A DNA stretch of 64,000 bases from JAIOQJ01 sp963718635 (GTDB taxonomy: Bacteria > Planctomycetota > Planctomycetia > Gemmatales > Gemmataceae): assembly GCA_963718635.1 (NCBI GenBank), contig OY970367.1, forward strand, positions 3,038,001-3,102,000. Direction: 5' to 3'. Shown in pieces: positions 8,889 through 18,404 of the stretch. The translations under genes were made by a program, and so were the position numbers. The notes beneath the pieces were generated by a model. The model did no database searches. It was not told the DNA's origin and saw only the letters and a program-made list of their open reading frames with translations. The first letter of the stretch is position 1. Every line of letters starts with the position of its first letter.

Positions 8889-10448
8889 TTACTGAATCTT
8901 CAACCCGCGCACCCATTCCGCTTCGTGGGCGATCTCTTCGTCCGATAAACCGCTGTTGCGATGGATTTCGGTTCGTGCCATCCGACCGCTGGTCATGTCG
9001 AGCGCCATTACATCGACCAGGCCATTGCTCTGCACTTCGCAACGAACTTGGATCGGTGAACCTTTTACGAGGTTGCCGGGCAACCCTTCAATCCAACATT
9101 CGCCGATGGCAATGCACGCATCTGCCTGGTGCGCTTCACCCTGCAACACGCGAACGCGCACACGCTGCTGGTTCTCGGCGGCGGTGTAATAGACTCGGCT
9201 CGAAGCCGACGGCAGCTGGGTGTTCTTGCCGATAAGCCGATCGTTTACCTTTTCTTTTTCCGCACGTACTTCGATGCCCAAGCTGTGTGCGTTGACACTG
9301 ATCTCGACAACATCCGCCAGCTCTTGCGCTGCTTCGACGCCCATCGATTGCCGGCCGGCGGCAGTTTTGGCGGCCATGATGCCAGCGTGAAGGGCTGCGC
9401 CACGCGCCACCACTTCACTCACCGCCAACGAATTATCGGGCTCGCGTCCGCTCAGTTCTTTCAGCATGATTCCGGTCATCGGCATATGTGTGGAGCCGCC
9501 AACCATCAGGATGCGATCGATCTGATCCCAAGTCACTCCTGCCTGCCGCAAGACTTGCTGCGTCGTCAAGCGCGTCCGTGTGAGCAGATCTTTGGTGAGG
9601 GTTTCGAACTCCTTACGCGACAACGGCACAACCAACTTCCGCCCGGCATGGTTGACGGTGACGCTGGCTTGTTCGACCTTGCTCAGCGTTCGCTTCGCTC
9701 GCTCGGCGGCGGCCTGCAGCATGGCAAGCGACTGGGCATCGGTCCGCGGATCCTCGGCATACTTAGCGATAAATGCATCGGCAACGTGGTTGACGATGCG
9801 ATCGTCCCAATCCTTGCCGCCAAGCCGCACATCGCCTTCGATCGCCAATGTCTGGAAACGTTTAGGCGTCAATTTGACTAGAGTCACGTCAAAGGTGCCG
9901 CCGCCGAGATCGTATACCAGAATCGTCCGTGCCTTATCCGTCAGTTGTCCTGGTATCGCGCCGACATGGCCCATTTGGAATGAGAACGCGAGTGCGGCGG
10001 CAGAAGGTTCATCAAGGATATCAACGACCTCAAGCCCGGCAATTAGGCCGGCGTCATGAGTGGCTTTACGCCTCGTTTCGTCGAAGTACGCGGGAACCGT
10101 GATAACGGCTTTCGAGATCGGTCCGAGACGATGCTCGGCGTCTTGCACCAACTTGCGCAGGATGATGGCGGAAAGCGTCTCCGGTCGAAAATGGACGCCT
10201 GCCACGGCTCGGCCGAAATCATCCAAGCCCATCCGGCGCTTGACGAGCATGGCAACGCGATCGGGCGATTCCTGCGCATAGTCAAGCGCGGCCTGCCCCA
10301 CCACGGCCAAGGCGTCGTCCATCAAGAGGATGGCGGACGGCGTCAGCATTTCGCCATCGCGATTGGGCAACGTGGCCGGCTGGCCCCGTTCATCCAAGGT
10401 CGCGATGGCACAGTACGTGGTGCCCAGATCAATGCCGACGATAGCCAT
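8889..10448 (-). CDS. Hsp70 family protein (DnaK-like, shortened)
   Basis: 519 residues, against about 640 for DnaK. The ATPase domain is complete: phosphate 1 motif VGIDLGTTYCAIA, VPAYFDETRRKAT, DILDEPSAAALAF, the phosphate 2 motif YDLGGGTFDVTLVKL, and the adenosine motif LMVGGSTHMPM. After a short linker comes a reduced beta-type substrate domain (ENQQRVRVRVLQGE). The alpha-helical lid and the EEVD-like tail are absent. No DnaJ or GrpE is near, so this is more likely a specialised Hsp70-like ATPase than the main chaperone. It is followed without a gap by the Rpn-type gene. Confidence 0.92.
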   Translation of the reverse strand: MAIVGIDLGTTYCAIATLDERGQPATLPNRDGEMLTPSAILLMDDALAVVGQAALDYAQESPDRVAMLVKRRMGLDDFGRAVAGVHFRPETLSAIILRKLVQDAEHRLGPISKAVITVPAYFDETRRKATHDAGLIAGLEVVDILDEPSAAALAFSFQMGHVGAIPGQLTDKARTILVYDLGGGTFDVTLVKLTPKRFQTLAIEGDVRLGGKDWDDRIVNHVADAFIAKYAEDPRTDAQSLAMLQAAAERAKRTLSKVEQASVTVNHAGRKLVVPLSRKEFETLTKDLLTRTRLTTQQVLRQAGVTWDQIDRILMVGGSTHMPMTGIMLKELSGREPDNSLAVSEVVARGAALHAGIMAAKTAAGRQSMGVEAAQELADVVEISVNAHSLGIEVRAEKEKVNDRLIGKNTQLPSASSRVYYTAAENQQRVRVRVLQGEAHQADACIAIGECWIEGLPGNLVKGSPIQVRCEVQSNGLVDVMALDMTSGRMARTEIHRNSGLSDEEIAHEAEWVRGLKIQ

Positions 10449-10635
10449 AGAATCTCCGCGAGCTACTTAGAACTGAATCTATCTCGATTCAACCCGACTG
10501 CTGGCGCAGGTCGGCTCGCCTTCGGCGAAATGATTCTTACATTGCATTCACTTGCATCCGCATTGTCCAGCGACTATTGTAGAGCCTGTTCGGTTCCAAA
10601 ACATCGGCATGCCAAAGCTATCAGGTATCCAAAAT

Positions 10636-12066
10636 ATGTCAGTTTTTGCGCCAGCATCTACGTTTCTCACTGCCATTGCCGTTGTCGCGGTTCTTTACGG
10701 CATGCATCCTTCGCACGCTTGGCCGGCGCCAGAACCGAAGCAAACGGACGGTCATTGGGAAAATCCTTTTGTCGATGCGACGTTTTACCGAAACGTCGAT
10801 TACGTCGCATCGGTCAAGGCGGCGGCCAATAAAGAGGGGGGCGAGCTCGGGCGACAGATGAGGCAGGTGGCCAACTATCCAACCTTCATTTGGCTCGACA
10901 GCATCGCTGCCGTAAACGGCACGGACGGTTATCCGCGCAGCTTGGCCGGGCATCTCGACGAAGCGCTGACGCAGGGCGCAAATGCCATCGGCATTGTCGT
11001 TTATAATTTGCCCAATCGCGATGGCGCCGCCTTGGCCTCCAACGGAGAATTATTGATTGCGCAAGAAGGGCTGCGCCGCTACAAGGCCGAATATATCGAT
11101 GTTATTTTCAAAACGATCAACCAGGAGAAATATCGTAATCTGCGGATCGTCATGGTGATTGAACCCGATTCGCTCCCGAATTTGATCACGAATCTGAACT
11201 TTGCCAAGGTTAAGGAAGCCAAGACGAGCGGCGCTTATGTAACGGGCATCCAATATGCCGTCGGCACGCTGCGCTCCCTGCCCAATACTTACGCTTACAT
11301 CGATATCGGCCATGCCGGCTGGATGGGTTGGCCTGCCAACTTCAAACCCTTTGTCGAGTTGCTTAAACAAGTGGGCGTCGGCATCCCCGGTGGCAACAGC
11401 AAGGTAGATGGCTTCATCAGCAATACGTCCAACTATAATCCGTTCGTTGAACCCTACCTGACTGCCAACCAACAGGTCAATGGCCAACCAGTCAGGTCAT
11501 TGCAAGTGTTTTACGATTGGAATGACTTCATCGACGAACAGCCGTATGCGACTGCTCTGCGTAAGGCGGTAACCGAGGGAAGCAACGCTTACCCCGCTAC
11601 AATAGGCTTGCTATTGGACACCTCGCGCAACGGTTGGGGTGGATCGAGCCGACCGACCGGGACGAGCAACTCCAACGACTTACGCACCTTTGTAAGGGCA
11701 ACCGCCATCGATAAACGAATCCACAAAGGCAACTGGGGCAACCAGACTGGCGCGGGCATTGGCGCCCGCCCCGTGGCCAATCCGGCTCCGAACTACCATG
11801 CTTTTGTCTGGGCGAAGCCGCCTGGTGAATCGGATGGATCGAGTTCGTTGATCCCGAAAGGTCCCGACAATCCAACCGGCAAGGGTTTCGACCAGATGTG
11901 CGATCCGAATTATCATGGCAATTCGCTCAATGGAAACAACTTGACCGGAGCAATGCCTAACGCCCCGGTCTCGGGTCGTTGGTTCCACGCCCAATTTGTA
12001 CAACTTGTCCAAAACGCTTTTCCTCCCTTTGACCCGCTCGAAACACCGAAGCGTGAAAAAGAGTAG
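10636..12066 (+). CDS. Glycoside hydrolase family 6 cellulase, secreted
   Basis: 476 residues from the ATG at 10636 (MSVFAPASTFLTAIAVV), which places a hydrophobic signal segment at the N-terminus; upstream ATGs at 10609 and 10552 are weaker. GH6 hallmarks follow in order: IVVYNLPNRDGAALASNGE (proton-network Asp), VIEPDSLPNLITN (catalytic-acid Asp), YIDIGHAGWMGWPAN, GFISNTSNYNP, and VWAKPPGESDGSS near the end. GH6 enzymes invert configuration while cutting beta-1,4-glucan. Cellobiohydrolase or endoglucanase action depends on loops I cannot model. The RDC cysteine of fungal enzymes is glycine. No carbohydrate-binding module is seen. Confidence 0.93.
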   Translation: MSVFAPASTFLTAIAVVAVLYGMHPSHAWPAPEPKQTDGHWENPFVDATFYRNVDYVASVKAAANKEGGELGRQMRQVANYPTFIWLDSIAAVNGTDGYPRSLAGHLDEALTQGANAIGIVVYNLPNRDGAALASNGELLIAQEGLRRYKAEYIDVIFKTINQEKYRNLRIVMVIEPDSLPNLITNLNFAKVKEAKTSGAYVTGIQYAVGTLRSLPNTYAYIDIGHAGWMGWPANFKPFVELLKQVGVGIPGGNSKVDGFISNTSNYNPFVEPYLTANQQVNGQPVRSLQVFYDWNDFIDEQPYATALRKAVTEGSNAYPATIGLLLDTSRNGWGGSSRPTGTSNSNDLRTFVRATAIDKRIHKGNWGNQTGAGIGARPVANPAPNYHAFVWAKPPGESDGSSSLIPKGPDNPTGKGFDQMCDPNYHGNSLNGNNLTGAMPNAPVSGRWFHAQFVQLVQNAFPPFDPLETPKREKE

Positions 12067-12187
12067 TCGCGTAGTTCGCTCCGATGCTGTGCGTAACTTC
12101 TCCGGTCGCTCATGCTCCCGGCTCGCTGGCCTCGCCAACGCGCCTTTGAGCTTCTACAACTGCGTCCCCTTTTGCTAAAATTCCTTC

Positions 12188-13076
12188 ATGCAAATTCTGA
12201 AAGGCCATGAAGGCGTTGTCTCAACGATCGGGTTTTCGCCCGATGGTGAGACGTTGGTTTCGGCGGGCAGAGATGGGCTCGTGCTTTGCTGGAACGCTTG
12301 GGGCGAGGCATCCGAACTCTGTCGTTCCACAATCCGCCCGCAGGTTCTCGACATCAGTGCGGATGGGCGCTACTTGGTACTCGGCGGCCATTCGGGAATG
12401 CTCGAACTCTGGGATTTGACGAGCGGCGCCGTAGTTCAACAGCTGAAGAACGATGGCCCCGTCAGCGGGCTGGCGTTTATACCCGGCGAAGGCCGGCTTG
12501 TCTATTCGACGGGTACGCTGGCCGCCGATACAGCGCCCTCCGGCGGCTCAGTCCATTTCTGGAGTTGGCGCGAAAATCGGCAACTTTCACCAGCGGCCGA
12601 GATCGCGCCGAACGCAAGCTGTCCGTGCTTTGGCGTCGCACGGCTCCCAGCGACTGCTTGCCTGGGTGACGCAGAACAACATGCTGACTGTATGGCCTAT
12701 TACCGGCTCCTCAACGACTCGCTTCAGTTTGAAATCTCCTTGCCGGGCTCTAGCGTTTGATCCCGACGGCAAGCTGTTGGCCGCTGCCCTCGATTGGAAA
12801 GTTCATGTCTTCGACATCGAACGCAAGCAGGAGCGGTTCATCTTAACCGGGCATAAAGGGCCGGTGAGCAGCGTCGTTTTCAGCCCCGATGGCCGGCATC
12901 TTCTCACAGGCAGTTGGGATAAAACCGTAAAAGTCTGGGATAGTGCCAATGGCCGTGAACTCCATTCATACACCTGGCCGATCGGCCGGGCGAGTTGCGT
13001 GTCTTACGCCTCCGATGGCCTTCGTGCTGCCGCCGCAGGAGATGAAGGAACCATCGTAGTTTGGGATCCGGAATGA
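12188..13076 (+). CDS. WD40 repeat protein, one frame break
   Basis: About 295 residues of WD40 repeats. The first unit is LKGHEGVVSTIGFSPDGETLVSAGRDGLVLCW and the last complete one is LTGHKGPVSSVVFSPDGRHLLTGSWDKTVKVWDS. It ends TIVVWDPE. A one-base change near 12615 moves the frame between AAEIAPN and QAVRALASHGSQRLLAW. Coding quality is good on both sides, so I read it as one gene. No signal peptide or membrane segment is visible, so a cytoplasmic beta-propeller scaffold is expected. It lies 121 bases after the cellulase gene. Confidence 0.8.
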
Positions 13077-13150
13077 TGGCGCCAACGGCATACCCTGGCA
13101 GCAGGCCTCCCGCTTGCTGGAGCACGAAGCCCTATCGTTTGGTTAAAACT

Positions 13151-13387
13151 ATGCCGCAAATTAATAATGACGACGATACGGAAGATGAGTTTTCCTCTAA
13201 CGATGCCGGCGACACAGCGCCCTGTCCGTATTGCGCCAAAGAGATCTATGACGACGCCGAGCAATGTCCGTACTGCGGCCAATACATTTCTGGAGAAGAT
13301 GCTCCCGCCAGATCGAAACAAACTTGGATCGTTGTCGGCAGCCTGATCTGTCTGGCGACGGCGATCTGGTGGGTAGTGTCGCGCTAA
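13151..13387 (+). CDS. Small zinc-ribbon membrane protein
   Basis: 78 residues. An acidic N-terminus leads to a two-knuckle zinc ribbon (CPYCAKEIYDDAEQCPYCG). A single C-terminal membrane helix follows (WIVVGSLICLATAIWWVV). This arrangement is typical of tail-anchored zinc-ribbon proteins of unknown role. The ATG at 13151 (MPQINNDDD) is preferred; the frame is open further upstream but overlaps the WD40 gene end. Confidence 0.75.
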   Translation: MPQINNDDDTEDEFSSNDAGDTAPCPYCAKEIYDDAEQCPYCGQYISGEDAPARSKQTWIVVGSLICLATAIWWVVSR

Positions 13388-13401
13388 TTCCAATTGCCCG
13401 T

Positions 13402-14148
13402 TCAGGGTTTAAAATCCGACTTCAGCCGACCTAAAACCAGATGTTCTTCTTTGATGTCTTTGAATGCGGAAGATGCGGTTGAACTCCAAGTCCAGCCGCC
13501 GATCTCGCCATTGTTTTTCGTGTAGACACGTAAAATCCCTTGGCCTAGGCCTGTGTGATCTTTGCCGCCTTCGCCACTCTTATGCCGGGTGTCGGTCGGG
13601 CCGTGGCCGGACATGGATGAATCAATAATTGTCACTTCCCATTGATCCATGCCTTCCGTCAAAGGTTTCTTCGGTTCGATTTTTTTCGGTAGACCTGCCA
13701 CGAGCATGATGTGCCCGGTATTCACTTTCTTGACGGCATATTTGACGGCCAGCAAATCGCCCGGCTTTGCATCTTTCAGATGCGGCACATGGGTGAAGCC
13801 GTTCTGTTCGACGATGGCGTCATGATAACTGTCGGCTGTAGGCCGGTTTTTACCAAGCCATCGTTTGAACTCTTCCTTGCCATAGCCGTAGCTCGATGCC
13901 AACAAGGCATCGATCAACCCGCTGCAATCGGTCTGGCAAATGTACTTCTCAGCGCCTTGGCGTCCCTGCCATTGCACGGCCGGTTCGCCATGTACATACT
14001 TCGTGTCATCGGCTTTGACATTCTTCAGCAGCAGAATCGCTGCACTTAAATGTTTGGGCGGTTCAACAGACTGAGCGGACGCGCCCGCAGAAAACAAAAC
14101 TAAACCAATACTGATGTAGAGACATTTCATCGAACGCATCCGGTACAT
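13402..14148 (-). CDS. Secreted NlpC/P60-like cysteine hydrolase (putative)
   Basis: About 248 residues from the ATG at 14148, with later ATGs at 14139 and 14130. A signal peptide (CLYISIGLVLFSAGASA) precedes the mature chain. The motif CQTDCSGLIDALL supplies a nucleophile-like cysteine. KPGDLLAVKY followed by NTGHIMLVAG gives the histidine pattern of NlpC/P60-type papain-like hydrolases. Such enzymes cut peptide crosslinks in cell walls or related amide bonds. The match rests on these motifs only, and the overall sequence is divergent, so the substrate is unknown. Confidence 0.7.
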   Translation of the reverse strand: MYRMRSMKCLYISIGLVLFSAGASAQSVEPPKHLSAAILLLKNVKADDTKYVHGEPAVQWQGRQGAEKYICQTDCSGLIDALLASSYGYGKEEFKRWLGKNRPTADSYHDAIVEQNGFTHVPHLKDAKPGDLLAVKYAVKKVNTGHIMLVAGLPKKIEPKKPLTEGMDQWEVTIIDSSMSGHGPTDTRHKSGEGGKDHTGLGQGILRVYTKNNGEIGGWTWSSTASSAFKDIKEEHLVLGRLKSDFKP

Positions 14149-14182
14149 TTCGTTGCGACGCCGATCCAGTTTAAGTTTATTC

Positions 14183-14434
14183 TCATCGGCGATCAGCCCA
14201 CTCGCCGGTCTGCAAGTAATGAGCGATTCGCTTGGCGAGTCGTTTGCCGATTCCGGGCACCTCTTCCAAGGCGTGGCGACCATGTTCGTTATAAAGATCC
14301 TCGGCTGGCGCCTCAAGTCGCATCAGCGCTTCTGCAGCCTGCCGATAGGCTTTCACTCGATAGAGATTGTCGTGCTGCCGGCGCAGCTGCTTCGCCTGTT
14401 CCTGTAATCGGGTTGCGATGTCGTTGTTGCTCAT
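14183..14434 (-). CDS. Helix-hairpin-helix protein (PolX N-terminal-like, HhH_8)
   Basis: 83 residues from the ATG at 14434 (MSNNDIATRL), with GGAGAA about nine bases upstream. The sequence resembles the N-terminal 8-kDa-type domain of family X polymerases: NLYRVKAYRQAAEALMRL, then the hairpin LEEVPGIGKRLAKRIAHYL. In full-length PolX this domain binds nicked or gapped DNA; here it stands alone with no polymerase or exonuclease part. A role in DNA binding or repair is likely. A 24-bp near-perfect palindrome lies 32 bases upstream of the start. Confidence 0.8.
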   Translation of the reverse strand: MSNNDIATRLQEQAKQLRRQHDNLYRVKAYRQAAEALMRLEAPAEDLYNEHGRHALEEVPGIGKRLAKRIAHYLQTGEWADRR

Positions 14435-14465
14435 GATGAAGTTCTCCGTAGACTGCTTCATCCTA

Positions 14466-14489
14466 TTATACACATGTACATGCGTATAA
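14466..14489. promoter_or_regulatory. 24-bp palindrome, candidate operator
   Basis: The two halves TTATACACATGT and ACATGCGTATAA are inverted copies with a single mismatch. The site lies 32 bases upstream of the start of the helix-hairpin-helix gene, within or next to an AT-rich promoter-like stretch. The symmetry suits a dimeric repressor. Which one is unknown. Confidence 0.5.
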
Positions 14490-14519
14490 AACAAACAAAA
14501 TCGATTATCGGTTGAGCTG

Positions 14520-16369
14520 TTAGGGAATCACTTGGAGCGTCACCTTCGAAGCACGTTCAGCATCGCGAAAAATGCCAATCGTTGCCTTTTCAAAGTCCTC
14601 CGTCTTTGCCTGATAAATATCGACAAATTTCTGCGGGTTGCGATCGACGATCGGGAACCAGCTGCTCTGTATTTGAACCATAATGCGATGGCCGGGGCGG
14701 AACGTGTGACAGGCGTCCGGCATGGTGAAGCGAACTCGCGCCGCCTCACCCGGCTTAAAGGGTATCGGCTTTTCGAAACTCTCGCGGAACTTTCCGCGAA
14801 AGACCTCCGCGCGGACGAGCATCTGATAGCCGCCCATTTTCAGGCCGGCCGGGTTCGGTTCGGGGTTCGGGTAATCGTTCGGAAAAACGTCGATGACCTT
14901 CACGATTAAGTCGGCATCGGTACCCGTGGTATTCACGGTCAGGTCGGCAGCGATAGGACCTGCCACTGTCACATCTTCCGTCAACTCCGACGTTTGATAA
15001 ACGAGAACATCGGGCCGGCGAGAAGCGAAGCGCTGGTCGGCGGTCATGTAATCGCCGGTCATGCCGATGGCGATCTTTTCGAGGTAAGGGACCGGTTTTG
15101 CCGGATCGCTGACGTATTCATCGATGGCCTTTTCTTCCTTGGGTCGCGACCACTTCAGCTTTCCGTCGGCATGCAGGAAGAGATCCTTGGCGAGCACTTC
15201 CTTGGGCGGCCAGGCATCGAACTGACGCCAACGGTTTGTGCCGGTCTCAAACACCGATGCCTTAGAGAGTTTATTTTCGCCTTTGCTCTTTAGGTGATAC
15301 TCAAAGAAGGGAAGCTCCATCTTCTCACGATAATGGATAGCAGTCTTGGCATTGAAATGAAGGTTGCCGAGACTGTCGCCTTCGGTATTGGACCAGGAGC
15401 CATGCGACCAAGGACCCATGACGAGGTAATTAGTAGCCGTCATGCCGGCCTCGGCCTGTTTGTATGTTTCGAGAGCGCCGAAGACGTTCTCCGCGTCGAA
15501 CCAGCCTCCCACCGTCATCACGGCCGGCTTGATGTTTTTGATATGCGGCGCGAATATTGCGATCTTTCCAAAATTGATCGCGATTCGGATGCTTCATCAA
15601 TTCATTCCAAAATGCAATCTCGCCTTTGAAGTATTTCGAGTCCGCATTGGAGAGCGGGCCCAGGTTCAGAAAGAAGTCGTAGCCGTCTAAGGTGCCATGA
15701 TCGAACGGCGGATGATCCTTCTTTGTCGGCTCGGGGCGCGGATAGCCGAAACGAACCATAAAGTTGAAGAAATGCGGCAGAAAGAAGGCGCCGTTGTGGT
15801 GGAAGTCATCGCCGACGAACCAGTCGGTCACCGGCGCCTGCGGGGAGACCGCTCGGAGAGCCGGGTGGGCGTCGATCATGCCGCATATCGAATAAAAGCC
15901 GGGATAAGAGATGCCCCATTGGCCGACCGCGCCATTGTGATGCGGGACATTCTTGATGAGCCATTCAATCGTATCAAAGGTGTCGCTCGATTCGTCGAAC
16001 TCGGCGCTCTTGCTTGTCGGCAATATGAGGGCGGACATTGACGAATTCGCCTTCGGACATCCATCGGCCTCGGACATCCTGACAGACGAAAATATAGCCG
16101 GCTTTGCCGAAAAGAGCCGACGGCCCCAGGTCAGCGGGATAGTGATCGGCCCCATACGGCTTCAGGCTGTACGGAGTCCGCTTCAGCATGATCGGATAGT
16201 CCTGCGATTCGTCTTTGGGCCGATAGACGGCGGTGAAGAGTCTCACGCCGTCGCGCATCGGGATGCGATATTCAAACTTGGTGTAATTTGCCTTGATATA
16301 CTCAAGACCCTGAGCCTGAAGAGGTGAGGGTATTAGACTAAACAATATGAGCGTGGTCAAAATGCGCAT
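14520..16369 (-). CDS. CocE/NonD family hydrolase (X-Pro dipeptidyl-peptidase-like), two frame breaks
   Basis: A secreted serine hydrolase of about 615 residues, starting MRILTTLILFSLIPSPLQAQ (signal peptide). The N-terminal part has MRDGVRLFTAVYRP and CQDVRGRW. The nucleophile elbow is GQWGISYPG, the acid is in MTVGGWFDAEN and the histidine in GPWSHG. The C-terminal part (FTMPDACHTFRPGHRIMVQIQSSWFP) is the jelly-roll domain of the CocE/PepX family. One-base changes near 16015 and 15555 split it into three frames. Each joins cleanly (NVRPHIADKQ / KSAEFDESSDTF; DQFWKDRNI / APHIKNIKPAV). Expected activity: hydrolysis of an ester or peptide outside the cytoplasm. Confidence 0.85.
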
Positions 16370-16417
16370 GTGAGTCTCGCGTAATGTGCGGCGTAGTGGA
16401 AGAAGTTCGCCGTCTTA

Positions 16418-16551
16418 CCCTGCCCCTGGCTTTGCGGGGGAGGGCAGGGTGGGGGTTGAGCGCTCGCCCACTAACAATGGTCTCGACATTCGTGGCCTAT
16501 CCCCCCACCCTGCCCTCCCCCGCAAAGCCGGGGGGAGGGTGGGAAGGTGAT
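16418..16551 (+). repeat. GC-rich inverted-repeat element, copy A
   Basis: Left part TACCCTGCCCCTGGCTTTGC with GGGGGAGGGCAGGGTGGGGG, then a centre with GAGCGCTCGCC, then inverted CCCCCCACCCTGCCCTCCCC and GCAAAGCCGGGGGGAGGGTG. The same arrangement with a diverged centre occurs at 35404-35542. A partial third arm (GGGGAGGAGGGTGGGAAAGG) follows to about 16585. It lies between the hydrolase start and the ABC-F stop. Mobile REP/MITE-like DNA is the likely nature. Confidence 0.8.
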
Positions 16552-16622
16552 CCTCTGCGAAGCGGGGAGGAGGGTGGGAAAGGTCACATACTGCTTTGCC
16601 GAATTCGTTTAGCCCACGCGGC

Positions 16623-18404
16623 TTACCCTTCCAAATCTTCCTGCAGTTCGCACCAACGTTCTTCCGCCTGGGACAGCTGATCGCTCAACGCGGTGACTTC
16701 GTTGTGAAGACGCAAGGCTTCGGTCGAGTCTGAAGATTTAAGCAGCTGAGCGTTGAGCGTCTTTTTCTGTTCGTCGAGCTGAGCAATCGTGCGCTCGAGA
16801 TTTTTGATCTCTTTCCGCGCATCGCGTTCGTTCTTCTGCACGCGCGTTCGGACTTTGTTCGGCTTGACGACATCAGCAGGCAATTGAGCTCGCGCTGTCG
16901 CCAGTTCGCGCTCGCCGGCATCAATCTCGGCATTCACCTTTTCAACGTAGGCATCGTATTGGCCGCTGTAGTTCGTCACGCGACCGTCGCGCACTTCCAC
17001 AATGCAAGTGGCCACTCGCTTGGTGAAATGGCGATCGTGGCTCGTGAAGATGAGCGTTCCTTGATACTCGAGAAGCGCTTCGACCAGCGAATCGACCGTA
17101 TCGACATCGAGATGGTTCCCCGGTTCGTCGAGAATCAGGATGTTGTAATCGCTGAGCATCAATCCCGCCAAACATAAGCGGGCTCGCTCGCCGCCGGAGA
17201 GCACGGAAATCGTTTTGCGGACATGCGAACCCTTGAACAGAAAGGCGCCGGCGACATCGAGGATTTCCTGAATCTTTTTCCCTTTGCCCGCCTGCTGATA
17301 GAGGTAATCTTCAACCGTTTGCGTTTGGGGCAAGCTGGTGTAAACGTGCTGAGCGTACACGCCGATCTTGCAACCGTGCCCCCAGCGGACTTCACCCGCC
17401 AATGGCTTCAGGGAATCGACCACCGTTCGCAGAAACGTCGTCTTGCCTTGGCCGTTGTCGCCGACGATCGCCGCCCGGCTGCCATGATCGATTTCGAGCT
17501 GAACATCGGTGGCGATCTGGCGCTCCGGATAACCAATGACCAGGTCCCGACAGCGCAGCGCATGCCCCTTTCGCGGCTCGACGCGCGGCGGGCGAATCCG
17601 CGCGGTTGGTTCATCAGTCGCAATCGTGGTCATCTCCAGCTTTTCGAGCTGTTTGGCTTTTGACTGAGCCAAAGCGGCAGTGCTAGCCCGAGCTTTGTTC
17701 CGCGCAATGAAATCTTCCAGATGCTTCCGTTTCGCGAGAATGGACGCATTCGATCGCTCATCGTGAATCCGCCTCTCCTTTTGAAACTCGAGAAAGGCAT
17801 CGACCTTGCCCGGAAAGGTCGTCAACTTGCCGCGCGACAAGTCGAGCGTGTGGGTGCAAGTAGCACCCAAAAAGGCGCGATCGTGCGAAACGATTAAACA
17901 CGCTGCCCGATAGCCGCGCAGAAAATGTTCGAGTAAGATCTGCGTGCGCAAGTCGAGGAAGTTCGTCGGCTCGTCGAGCAGCAGCAGGTTCGGCTCGTGC
18001 AGCAATAGCGCGGCCAGCTTCACGCGAGTTTGCCAGCCGCCGGAAAGCTTGGCGATCGGGCCATCGAGGTAATCGCCTTTGAGCTCGAATTGGCCGGCGA
18101 CTTCGCCGCACTTCCAGCTCGGTTGTTCGCTGTCGCGCATCAGGAATTCGAGCGATGTCTCATCGGGCAGAAAGGGATCGTGCTGCCGTAAGTAACCCAG
18201 CCGTAAGGCCGGATGGCGGACGATCTCGCCGCTATCGAGCTCTTCTTCGCCGAGCAATACGCGCAGCAAGGTGCTTTTGCCCGCGCCGTTGCGGCCGATG
18301 AACCCAACTTTCACGTTGTCGCTTATGGTGGCGTCGGCGCCGTCCAACAGCACCTGATCGCCATAATGCTTGCTTGCTTTGGTGATCTGCAACAGAGTAG
18401 CCAT
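16623..18404 (-). CDS. ABC-F family ATPase
   Basis: 593 residues with two ABC domains and no membrane segment. First site: GRNGAGKST, signature LSGGWQTRV, Walker B LLLLDEPTNFLD. Second site: GDNGQGKTT, LSGGERARL, ILILDEPGNHLD, where the usual DEPTNHLD threonine is glycine. A charged interdomain linker (about residues 205-275) and a C-terminal coiled-coil extension (about 500-590, rich in K/E/R) fit ribosome-binding ABC-F proteins such as Uup/YheS. These act on the ribosome rather than in transport. Resistance-type activity cannot be inferred. Confidence 0.92.
   Translation of the reverse strand: MATLLQITKASKHYGDQVLLDGADATISDNVKVGFIGRNGAGKSTLLRVLLGEEELDSGEIVRHPALRLGYLRQHDPFLPDETSLEFLMRDSEQPSWKCGEVAGQFELKGDYLDGPIAKLSGGWQTRVKLAALLLHEPNLLLLDEPTNFLDLRTQILLEHFLRGYRAACLIVSHDRAFLGATCTHTLDLSRGKLTTFPGKVDAFLEFQKERRIHDERSNASILAKRKHLEDFIARNKARASTAALAQSKAKQLEKLEMTTIATDEPTARIRPPRVEPRKGHALRCRDLVIGYPERQIATDVQLEIDHGSRAAIVGDNGQGKTTFLRTVVDSLKPLAGEVRWGHGCKIGVYAQHVYTSLPQTQTVEDYLYQQAGKGKKIQEILDVAGAFLFKGSHVRKTISVLSGGERARLCLAGLMLSDYNILILDEPGNHLDVDTVDSLVEALLEYQGTLIFTSHDRHFTKRVATCIVEVRDGRVTNYSGQYDAYVEKVNAEIDAGERELATARAQLPADVVKPNKVRTRVQKNERDARKEIKNLERTIAQLDEQKKTLNAQLLKSSDSTEALRLHNEVTALSDQLSQAEERWCELQEDLEG

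Noticed and set aside
9129..9881. 250-residue plus-strand protein
   Set aside because: Lies wholly within the Hsp70-like gene on the other strand and is a shadow of its codon pattern.
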